Of a stretch of DNA of 13,095 nt, positions 1 to 5,708 are shown piece by piece. Numbering within the stretch: the first letter of the stretch is position 1; each line of letters opens with the position of its first letter. Source of the stretch: an uncultured Mediterranea sp. (GTDB taxonomy: Bacteria > Bacteroidota > Bacteroidia > Bacteroidales > Bacteroidaceae); assembly GCA_946007445.1 (NCBI GenBank), contig CAMGAL010000024.1, positions 1 to 13,095 of the forward strand, read 5' to 3'. The position numbers and the translations under genes are program-made. The notes below the pieces were generated by a model that had not been told where the DNA came from, made no database searches, and worked only from the letters and a program-made list of their open reading frames with translations.

Positions 1-2
1 TG

Positions 3-218
3 CCACTGATGCGGGCTGCCGCCGTGGTGCTCTTCTTCCTCACCTTGGGGCACTGGATGCAGCACTCCATCTTCCAGGCGGACGAGTCCGTGCCTTGTGC
101 CGAAGCCATCGACGAGCAGATTACGGCTCCCTCAGTGGCCCTGTCCGACAAGGTGCAGGCCTCGGAGTCCATACCAGCCGACACGTTGCCGGCCATCCTG
201 CTACCGCCGGAAGAATAG
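3..218 (+). CDS. Unrecognised small membrane-anchored protein, possibly the 3' end of a longer gene
   Basis: The reading frame is open from the window edge and stops at 216-218. An ATG at position 9 would give a 69-residue protein, but the two codons before it are also open, so this may be the tail of a longer gene. Residues 3-17 after that ATG form a hydrophobic stretch (AAAVVLFFLTLG) that could be a membrane segment or signal anchor. The remainder is polar and acidic, rich in Ala, Ser, Pro and Glu, and ends in PPEE. No domain is recognised. GC-rich codon use matches the chromosomal genes further right rather than the AT-rich spacer that follows. A terminator 150 bp downstream is the likely end of its transcript. 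Confidence 0.45.
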   Translation, partial: PLMRAAAVVLFFLTLGHWMQHSIFQADESVPCAEAIDEQITAPSVALSDKVQASESIPADTLPAILLPPEE

Positions 219-365
219 CAACGTGTACGAACCATGACATTTTCATTTGCTTTTAAGAATAAAATAATAGTTAGTAGTGTGCTTTATTAAAACAAACCAA
301 TCAAAGAAGCTGTGAAGTTTCAATTCTCTCAAAAAAACTAATTGAAAAACTAACTAATGATAATC

Positions 366-405
366 GGGGCACTGCGTGAGCAGCGCCCCTTTTATTTGTT
401 TTTTG
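366..405 (+). terminator. Rho-independent terminator
   Basis: A 10-bp stem (366-375 with 380-389, one mismatch) closes on a GTGA tetraloop and is followed directly by TTTTATTTGTTTTTT. It lies about 150 bp after the first gene and reads on the plus strand. It separates that gene from the ATPase region. Confidence 0.85.
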
Positions 406-463
406 TGAGCGGGGGTGGCACGGCCTCTTCCTTTACGGACTGGCTCCTCTTATGTCGAAAAAG

Positions 464-477
464 TGGCAATTTTGCCA
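464..477. repeat. Short hairpin TGGCAA-TT-TTGCCA
   Basis: A perfect 6-bp inverted repeat with a 2-base centre, flanked by A-runs on both sides (AAAAAG before, AAAAAAA after). On the minus strand the hairpin would be followed by a short run containing T's, so it could be a weak minus-strand terminator, but no minus-strand gene ends here. An operator half-site pair is equally possible. The role is unknown. Confidence 0.4.
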
Positions 478-596
478 AAAAAACGACGTGAAATTTGCTT
501 GAACATGGTATAATTCAGGGTCTGCTAAGACGAGAAAACGGTGAAAATGCAGAAAGAAAATAAAGGAGATAGTCGGTTTATCTCATTAAGATTCAT

Positions 597-604
597 TATC
601 TTTG
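597..604 (+). promoter_or_regulatory. Bacteroidetes -7 promoter element candidate (TATCTTTG)
   Basis: Matches the TAnnTTTG consensus of the Bacteroidetes primary sigma factor. A start site would fall near 611, so the 22-bp repeats would be in the leader of the ATPase transcript. No TTTG at the usual -33 spacing is visible (TTTA at 577-580 is too close), so support rests on the -7 box alone. Confidence 0.5.
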
Positions 605-610
605 CCTGAA

Positions 611-664
611 GATTTGAACATTTCGTAATGGAGATTTGAACATTTCGTAATGGGGATTTGAACA
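611..664 (+). repeat. 22-bp direct tandem repeat, about 2.5 copies
   Basis: Units begin at 611, 633 and 655. The first two copies share GATTTGAACATTTCGTAATG and differ only in their last base (GA versus GG). The third copy stops after GATTTGAACA. The array ends 10 bp before the ATPase start codon, so it lies in the region that governs transcription or translation of that gene. The arrangement resembles a set of operator sites or iterons, but the function is not known from sequence. Confidence 0.9.
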
Positions 665-674
665 AATAAGACGC

Positions 675-1868
675 ATGGCTATGTATAGGCGAAAGGAATA
701 TGACACATTGGTGAAGCGCATTGCGGAGCCAAGGGCATTCATACAGGTGTTGATGGGGCCGCGACAGGTGGGCAAGTCAACGCTTATGGGGCAAGTACTG
801 GAATCGGCGAGCATTCCTCACTTGCTTGTCAGTGCCGACTCTGTGGACGAGAATGACAGTGGCTGGATAGTCCGTTCGTGGGAAAGTGCGAGGGCGACGA
901 TGTCCATGCACAAGGACAAAGAATTCCTGTTGGTGATTGACGAGATACAGAAGATACGCAACTGGAGTGAGTATGTCAAACGGGAATGGGACAGCGACTC
1001 CTTGCATGGACTCAATCTAAAGGTTGTACTGCTTGGTTCTTCACGTTTGATGCTTCGCAAGGGACTTACCGAGTCACTGGCCGGGCGTTTCGAACTGATA
1101 CGCATCGGACACTGGAGCTATACGGAGATGAAAGATGCGTTCGACTGGTCGCTTGACGAATGGATTTACTTCGGAGGTTATCCAGGTTGCGCACGACTCA
1201 TTGGTGATGAGCGGCGATGGCGGAAATATGTGAAAGATGCACTCGTTGCGCCGTCGATAGAAAAAGATGTCATATTGACTTCGCGCATCTACAAGCCAGC
1301 TTTGATGAAGTTGTTGTTTGAGTTGGGGTGTTCATATTCATCAGAGATACTCTCCTTGACGAAAATACTCGGACAGCTGCAGGATGCCGGCAACGTGACC
1401 ACTCTACAATCTTATATGAATATTCTTAAACAGTGCAACCTGCTTGCTGGCATACAGAAATTTGCGAATGACGATGCACGGAAATATCAGTCGGTACCCA
1501 AGTTCCAGGTCTACAACAATGCCTTGCTGACGGCATTTCATGGTACGACTTTCAAGGATACAAGGATTGACACCAGGGCTTGGGGTCGCTGGGTTGAGTC
1601 AGGAGTTGGTGCGTATCTGCTTGGACAAGCTGAAGAAGTGGGATATGAGGTGTACTACTGGCGTGAGCGCGATGACGAGGTGGATTTCATCGTCAACCGA
1701 AGCGGACATGTCACTGCCTTGGAGGTGAAAAGTGGCAGGCGTGGCATGAACAGCGGACTGCCGCATTTCGCAGAGCACTTTCATCCCAATCGCTCGCTTG
1801 TCATTGGGACAAACGGCATCAGTCTGGAGGATTTCTTCACAGCCAATGTGGAAGATATCATTGCTTAG
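675..1868 (+). CDS. ATP-binding protein, AAA_14 / DUF4143 family
   Basis: A 397-residue protein with a P-loop ATPase module and a C-terminal DUF4143 part, the standard length and order for this large family. Visible motifs are Walker A GPRQVGKST (28-36, Lys34), Walker B LLVIDE (85-90) and a conserved segment with LLGSSRLMLRKGLTESLAGRF at about 119-139. Near the C-terminus, DEVDFIV (Asp337) followed by LEVKSG (Glu350, Lys352) has the spacing of a PD-(D/E)xK nuclease-like fold. These proteins are common accessory genes in Bacteroidetes, often in many copies; their cellular role is poorly known. The ATG at 675 is used; an in-frame ATG two codons later (681) is equally possible, since no Shine-Dalgarno is present. 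Its codon use is less GC-rich than the genes after 2035 and it has no co-directional partner close by, which suggests horizontal acquisition. The 22-bp repeats immediately upstream are its most likely control element. Confidence 0.9.
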   Translation: MAMYRRKEYDTLVKRIAEPRAFIQVLMGPRQVGKSTLMGQVLESASIPHLLVSADSVDENDSGWIVRSWESARATMSMHKDKEFLLVIDEIQKIRNWSEYVKREWDSDSLHGLNLKVVLLGSSRLMLRKGLTESLAGRFELIRIGHWSYTEMKDAFDWSLDEWIYFGGYPGCARLIGDERRWRKYVKDALVAPSIEKDVILTSRIYKPALMKLLFELGCSYSSEILSLTKILGQLQDAGNVTTLQSYMNILKQCNLLAGIQKFANDDARKYQSVPKFQVYNNALLTAFHGTTFKDTRIDTRAWGRWVESGVGAYLLGQAEEVGYEVYYWRERDDEVDFIVNRSGHVTALEVKSGRRGMNSGLPHFAEHFHPNRSLVIGTNGISLEDFFTANVEDIIA

Positions 1869-1996
1869 TTGCCGATGATGACGTGACCCCGTAGTACCCC
1901 AAAGGGGGGGGAGTTGAGATAGCCTTTTGTATCACTCCTAATGTCGGATGAACCGAATTTCTCGGCCAAACCCATCGGCCATCAAGAGATTTTCCG

Positions 1997-2004
1997 TACT
2001 TTTG
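1997..2004 (+). promoter_or_regulatory. -7 promoter element candidate (TACTTTTG) for the DUF2461 gene
   Basis: Fits TAnnTTTG and lies 30 bp before the ATG at 2035, giving a start site near 2011 and a short leader. It sits inside the frame that would be used if translation began at 1948, which is why the later start is preferred. No clear -33 TTTG is visible. Confidence 0.55.
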
Positions 2005-2034
2005 TCTTCACGTATTCAAAAAACAACCGAAAAG

Positions 2035-2736
2035 ATGGAAGCAAATGAGATGAAGGAACTGTTGTCGTTCCTGCGCGACTTGGACAACAACAACAATCGC
2101 CCCTGGTTCAATGAGCACAAGGAGCGCTACCTGAGGGTGCAGAAGCTGTGGAACAGGTTCTGCGAAGAGCTGATTCGGGCCATCGGGGCCTACGACAAGG
2201 ATGTGGCGGGCCTCTCTCTGGCCGACTGCACCTACCGCATCTATCGCGACACGCGCTTCAGCAAGGACAAGTCGCCCTACAAGACGCACCTGGGCGTCTT
2301 CCTGGCCAAGGGCGGCAAGAAGTCGATGCACGCCGGCTACTACTTCCACCTGGGCACCGGCACCTCCGGCGAATATCCCTACGCCCACATGCTGGCCGCG
2401 GGCAACTACTGCTACGACTCTCGGGCGGTGAAGATTCTGCGCGAGGACATCAGCGAGGGGTGGGAGGAGTTCAGCACCCGGGTATTGGGCGCGGCGGGCA
2501 GCGACTTCGTGCCTGACATGGAGGGAGCCTTGAAGCGGGTGCCCCGCGAGTATCCGGCCGATGCCCCCTATGCCGACTGGATGCGGATGAAGAGCTACTG
2601 CCTCATCGCCACGACCGGCGACGACTTCGTGCTGCAGGACGACCTGCCCCAGCGGGTGGCCGATCGGTTCCGCTCCACCCAGCCGTTCATCGACTACATC
2701 AACCGTGCTGTGGACTACGTCAATGAGGAGATGTAG
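2035..2736 (+). CDS. DUF2461 domain-containing protein
   Basis: A 233-residue protein spanning almost entirely one DUF2461 domain (TIGR02453 family). Signature segments are the N-terminal NNNNRPWFNEHKERY (about 18-32), then TYRIYRDTRFSKDKSPYK (about 66-83), the strongest family motif, followed by a GYYFHLG segment. The biochemical function of the family is not established. The frame is open back to an ATG at 1948, but the extra 29 residues are not part of the family and contain the likely -7 promoter element, so the start at 2035 is chosen. A later ATG at 2050 (MKELLSFL) is also possible. Base composition changes sharply to GC-rich at about this start, matching the following genes. It appears to be transcribed alone, with 107 bp before the next gene, which has its own -7 element. 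Confidence 0.9.
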   Translation: MEANEMKELLSFLRDLDNNNNRPWFNEHKERYLRVQKLWNRFCEELIRAIGAYDKDVAGLSLADCTYRIYRDTRFSKDKSPYKTHLGVFLAKGGKKSMHAGYYFHLGTGTSGEYPYAHMLAAGNYCYDSRAVKILREDISEGWEEFSTRVLGAAGSDFVPDMEGALKRVPREYPADAPYADWMRMKSYCLIATTGDDFVLQDDLPQRVADRFRSTQPFIDYINRAVDYVNEEM

Positions 2737-2801
2737 GCTGAATAATCCTTAATTAGGCTGCGAGATTGGGCGCTTTTCGTCGGTGGAACGAAAATTATTC
2801 G

Positions 2802-2809
2802 TATTTTTG
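2802..2809 (+). promoter_or_regulatory. -7 promoter element candidate (TATTTTTG) for the rhomboid cluster
   Basis: Matches TAnnTTTG and lies 34 bp before the first rhomboid start codon at 2844. It is the only promoter-like site seen before the rhomboid-rhomboid-EEP cluster, so the three genes probably share it. The TTTT at 2774-2777 is at a spacing slightly too long for a good -33 element. Confidence 0.6.
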
Positions 2810-2843
2810 CGCCATAATAACCTCAGAATAGCGTTTTTAGATT

Positions 2844-3578
2844 ATGAACAATATGCCTCCTGTCACCAAGAACCTGCTCATCATCAATGTGCTGATGTTC
2901 TTGGCTACCCTCGTGGCTGATGGCTATGGGGTGGATCTTGACCGCCTGCTGGGCCTCCATTTCCTGGCCTCGGGCGACTTCCGTCTGCACCAGCTCATCA
3001 CCTATATGTTCATGCACGGCGGCTTTTCGCACGTGTTTTTCAGTATGTTTGCCGTCTGGATGTTCGGGCGCACGCTGGAGATGGTGTGGGGTCCGAAGCG
3101 CTTTCTCACGTTCTACCTGGTGTGTGGCATCGGTGCCGGCTTGGTGCAGGAGCTGGTGACGGGCGTGGAGTTTCTCACGTTGAAATCGGGCGTTTCACCC
3201 GAGGCACTGGCGCAGATTGCGGCCGAAGGGGGCTCGGTGCTGGCCCGCAGCATGAACTATGTAGACCCCGCCATGGGCAGCCTCAACCTGCTGCTCAATA
3301 CGCCGGTGGTAGGAGCCTCGGGGGCCGTCTATGGCATCCTGCTGGGTTTCGGTATGCTCTTCCCCGACGAGCGCCTCTTTGTCTTCCCCCTGCCGATGCC
3401 CATCAAGGCCAAGTACTTCGTGGGCGGCTATGCGGTGATAGAGCTGATGTCGGGCATGGCCAACAACCCCGGCGACCATGTGGCCCACTTCGCCCACCTG
3501 GGAGGTATGCTCTTTGCCTTCCTGCTGATAACCTACTGGAGAAAAAAGAACCGATACAATGGCTACTATTATAACTGA
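2844..3578 (+). CDS. Rhomboid-family intramembrane serine protease (first of two)
   Basis: A 244-residue multi-pass membrane protein. Rhomboids cleave transmembrane segments of other proteins within the bilayer with a Ser-His dyad. The nucleophile is Ser159 in GASGAVYG, and the partner is His218 in HFAHLGG. The earlier motif that usually reads HxxxN is FSHVFFSMFAVW, so His63 is present but the oxyanion-site Asn is replaced by Ser67 (codon AGT). A loop of about 45 residues (about 108-152) between early helices is longer than in E. coli GlpG, as is usual in Bacteroidetes members. The short tail RKKNRYNGYYYN is basic then Tyr-rich. The ATG at 2844 is used; the ATG three codons later is possible. 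The 3' end overlaps the second rhomboid gene by 20 bp, so the two are likely translationally coupled. Substrate unknown. Confidence 0.92.
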   Translation: MNNMPPVTKNLLIINVLMFLATLVADGYGVDLDRLLGLHFLASGDFRLHQLITYMFMHGGFSHVFFSMFAVWMFGRTLEMVWGPKRFLTFYLVCGIGAGLVQELVTGVEFLTLKSGVSPEALAQIAAEGGSVLARSMNYVDPAMGSLNLLLNTPVVGASGAVYGILLGFGMLFPDERLFVFPLPMPIKAKYFVGGYAVIELMSGMANNPGDHVAHFAHLGGMLFAFLLITYWRKKNRYNGYYYN

Positions 3579-4446
3579 CCTGAAAGAGAACTACCGTCGG
3601 GGCAACCTGGTGCTGAGGCTCATCTACTGGAACACGGGCCTCTTCGTGCTGCTCAACCTGCTGATCATCGTGGCCCGCCTGTTCAACGGCGAGGTGTCCG
3701 GCTGGGTGGAGTGGCTGGAGCTGCCGGCTACGCCTGCCCGCCTGCTGACGCGCCCCTGGAGCGTAGTGACCTATATGTTCGTCCACCTCGACCTGTGGCA
3801 TTTCCTCTTCAACATGCTGTGGCTCTACTGGTTCGGCGGCTTGTTCCTGCAGTTCTTCTCGACCAAGCACCTGCGCGGGGTCTACCTGCTGGGCGGCCTG
3901 CTGGGGGCGCTCTTCTTCATCGGGGCCTACAACCTCTTCCCCTACTTCCGCCCCCTGGCGGATTACTCCTGCCTGCTGGGAGCCTCGGCTGCCGTGCTGG
4001 CCGTGGCCTGTGCCGTGGCCTATCGGGAACCGGAGTACAGGGTCAATCTGCTGCTCTTGGGGACTATCCGGCTGAAGTACCTGGCCCTGGCGGTGGTGCT
4101 GCTCGACCTGCTGATGGTGACGGGGCAGAATGGAGGCGGACACATTGCCCACCTGGGAGGAGCCTTGGCCGGCCTCTGGTTTGCCGCCTCCCTCTCCAAA
4201 GGGCGCGACGTGACGGCCGGGCTCAACCGCCTGCTGGACCTGCTCACCATTCGCCAGACCCCCCGACGCCCCAAGATGAAGGTATATGGAACCCGCGGTT
4301 CGCGCCCGGCCGACTACGACTACAATGCCCGCCGACGGGCACAAAACGACGAGGTGGACCGCATCCTCGACAAGCTGAAGAAGTCGGGCTACGAAAGCCT
4401 GACGGAGGAGGAGAAGCGGAGTTTGTTTGATGCCAGCAAGCGATAG
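3559..4446 (+). CDS. Rhomboid-family intramembrane serine protease with DUF6576-like C-terminus (second of two)
   Basis: A 295-residue protein with a complete rhomboid core: HxxxN as WHFLFNMLW (His81, Asn85), the nucleophile Ser143 in GASAAVLA, and His198 in HIAHLGG. After the last helix (about residue 210) comes a cytoplasmic-type region of about 85 residues. It is linked by a basic, Pro/Arg-rich stretch and ends in a short helical module (DEVDRILDKLKKSGYESL, about 264-281) resembling the small domain (DUF6576) that often follows rhomboids in Bacteroidetes. It overlaps the upstream rhomboid by 20 bp in a different frame and lies 10 bp before the EEP gene, so the three read as one operon. Having two different rhomboids side by side is a recurrent Bacteroidetes arrangement; whether they have separate substrates cannot be read from sequence. 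Confidence 0.92.
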   Translation: MATIITDLKENYRRGNLVLRLIYWNTGLFVLLNLLIIVARLFNGEVSGWVEWLELPATPARLLTRPWSVVTYMFVHLDLWHFLFNMLWLYWFGGLFLQFFSTKHLRGVYLLGGLLGALFFIGAYNLFPYFRPLADYSCLLGASAAVLAVACAVAYREPEYRVNLLLLGTIRLKYLALAVVLLDLLMVTGQNGGGHIAHLGGALAGLWFAASLSKGRDVTAGLNRLLDLLTIRQTPRRPKMKVYGTRGSRPADYDYNARRRAQNDEVDRILDKLKKSGYESLTEEEKRSLFDASKR

Positions 4447-4456
4447 AGAGTGAGGT

Positions 4457-5684
4457 ATGAAGCATCTGGGAAGAATGGTAATGATGGTGATACTGCTCGT
4501 GAACCTGCTGTTCACGGGCCTCTTTCTGTGGGTGGCCTACAGCCCCTACATCCAGCCTGTGTCCCATCCGGCGCTGGCCTGCCTGGGCCTGACCTTCCCC
4601 ATCTTCCTCTTCATCGAGGTGGCTTTCCTGCTCTTCTGGCTGCTCATCCAGCAATACAAGGCGGCGCTGATTGCCCTGCTGGGACTGCTCTTGGGCTACG
4701 GCCCCATACGCACCTACCTGCCCATCCGGATGAGTACGGACGAGGTGCCCGAAGGCAGCTTCAAGCTCCTGTCCTATAATATCATGGGATTCGACGGCTG
4801 CAAGCGGGTGAAGGGCGGCAACCCCGTGCTCGACTACCTGCTGGAGAGCCAGGCCGACATCCTCTGCCTGCAGGAGTATGTCACCATGAACCACCCCTAC
4901 CTCTCGCAAGGCGATGTGGAGAAGGCTCTCAGCCCACAATACCCCTACCATCGGATCTGCTCGGTCTACGACCGACCGGCTTTAGGCAACCAGAAAGCAC
5001 ACAACTCCAAGTACCCCAACCAGACCGACCCCACCAACCACTCCACCGCCACATCAAACCCCCTCCCAGCGGCTCGGCGCGGTCTCCGACCGTCCGGGTG
5101 TGGGCAACCAGATAGCCCTCTACTCCAAGTTCCCCATCCTGTCGGGCCGCTCCGTCCTCTCCAAGGGCAGTGCCAACGGCTTTGCCGTCTTCGAGCTGGT
5201 GGTGCAGGGCGACACACTGACCCTGATAGGATGCCACCTGGAGTCCAACAAGCTGACGGCTGAAGACAAAGCCGTCTATACCGACATGCTGAAGGACCCT
5301 GAGAAGGAGAAGGTGAAGAGCGGTATGAGGCTGCTCGTCAGCAAGTTGGCCGAAGCCACTGCCCTCCGTGCTCCCCAGGCCGACGCCGTGGCCGCCGAGG
5401 TGGCCGCCGCCCGCTATCGCCCCTTGATTGTGTGTGGCGACTTCAACGACTCCCCCATCTCCTACACCCACCGCACCATCAGCCAGGGGCTGAAGGACGC
5501 CTTTGTGGAGTCGGGTAGCGGATTCGGCATCTCCTACAACCAGAATCACTTCTACTTCCGCATAGACAACATCCTGGCCTCGCCCGAGCTGAAGAGCTAC
5601 CGGTGCGAGGTGGACCGCCACATCGACGCCTCGGACCACTACCCCATAGCGTGCTGGCTGAAGCGGGAGCCGCAACCGGAATGA
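4457..5684 (+). pseudogene. Endonuclease/exonuclease/phosphatase-fold membrane protein, frame broken by a 118-bp tandem duplication
   Basis: The gene starts with three hydrophobic helices (about residues 7-85 of the first frame), then an EEP (DNase I-like) domain of the kind that cleaves phosphodiester or phosphoester bonds. The N-terminal catalytic motifs are in the first frame: LLSYNIMGFD (Asn108) and ILCLQEYV (Glu140). The C-terminal ones are in a second frame: IGCHLESNK, VCGDFNDSP and SDHYPIACW. Together they make a complete catalytic set. The frames are separated by an exactly 118-bp imperfect direct duplication (4942-5059 and 5060-5177). Since 118 is not a multiple of three, the first frame runs on out of register to a stop at 5263. 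Removing one copy would restore a 369-residue protein of normal architecture. The GTG at 5100 is just an internal valine codon, not a likely start. As written the gene is disrupted; an assembly error is a serious alternative. It is the third gene of the rhomboid cluster. Confidence 0.85.
4942..5177 (+). repeat. Head-to-tail imperfect tandem duplication, two 118-bp copies
   Basis: Positions 4942-5059 align without gaps to 5060-5177, with 32 mismatches by my count (about 73% identity). The similarity does not extend on either side. Only 3 mismatches are transitions (4984, 5028, 5036, all A/G). The six mismatches at 4947-4968 are all A/C or T/G. Of the 26 from 4975 on, 18 are complementary swaps (12 A/T, 6 C/G) with the left copy carrying A or C. 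No G of the left copy is changed in the right copy. The left end of copy 1 and the right end of copy 2 look like the native gene sequence. Confidence 0.9.
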
Positions 5685-5708
5685 ATAACTAGTTATAATA
5701 ATGATATC

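Larger units (their letters stand above)
219..674. other. Gene-free spacer of 456 bp
   Basis: No credible gene lies here. The left half (219-360) is AT-rich with no recognisable structure except a weak imperfect inverted pair (AGTTTCAATT near 315 and AATTGAAAAACT near 343). It is followed by a terminator at 366, a small hairpin at 464, a -7-like element at 597 and a 22-bp tandem repeat at 611-664, each listed separately. The 499-514 stretch (TTGAACAT, four bases, TAAT) shares spaced bases with the 22-bp repeat and may be a degenerate outlying copy. Confidence 0.6.

Noticed and set aside
611..664. CRISPR array
   Set aside because: The units are directly adjacent 22-bp tandem repeats with no unique spacers between them.
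1948..2034. N-terminal extension of the DUF2461 protein from ATG 1948
   Set aside because: The 29 extra residues are not family-like, the base composition differs, and a likely -7 promoter element lies within them at 1997-2004.
3403..4515. Minus-strand open frame of 370 codons across the rhomboid genes
   Set aside because: Low-complexity Gln/His/Val/Glu-rich translation opposite two clear rhomboid genes; a shadow.
4942..5177. Diversity-generating retroelement template/variable repeat pair
   Set aside because: Although 20 of 32 mismatches have A in copy 1, 12 lie at C or T, no reverse transcriptase gene is in the window, the copies are directly head-to-tail, and the target would be mid-gene rather than at a C-terminus.
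4457..5263. A complete 268-residue EEP protein
   Set aside because: After about residue 180 the frame reads an out-of-register translation (Pro, Arg and Gln-rich) of the real EEP C-terminal region, and catalytic motifs are missing from it.
5100..5684. A separate 194-residue gene starting with GTG
   Set aside because: The GTG is an internal valine codon, the frame is open upstream through copy 2, and the sequence is the C-terminal half of the EEP domain.
5690..5700. AACTAGTT palindrome before the M3 peptidase as an operator
   Set aside because: An 8-bp palindrome in AT-rich spacer is expected by chance, and no flanking symmetry extends it.
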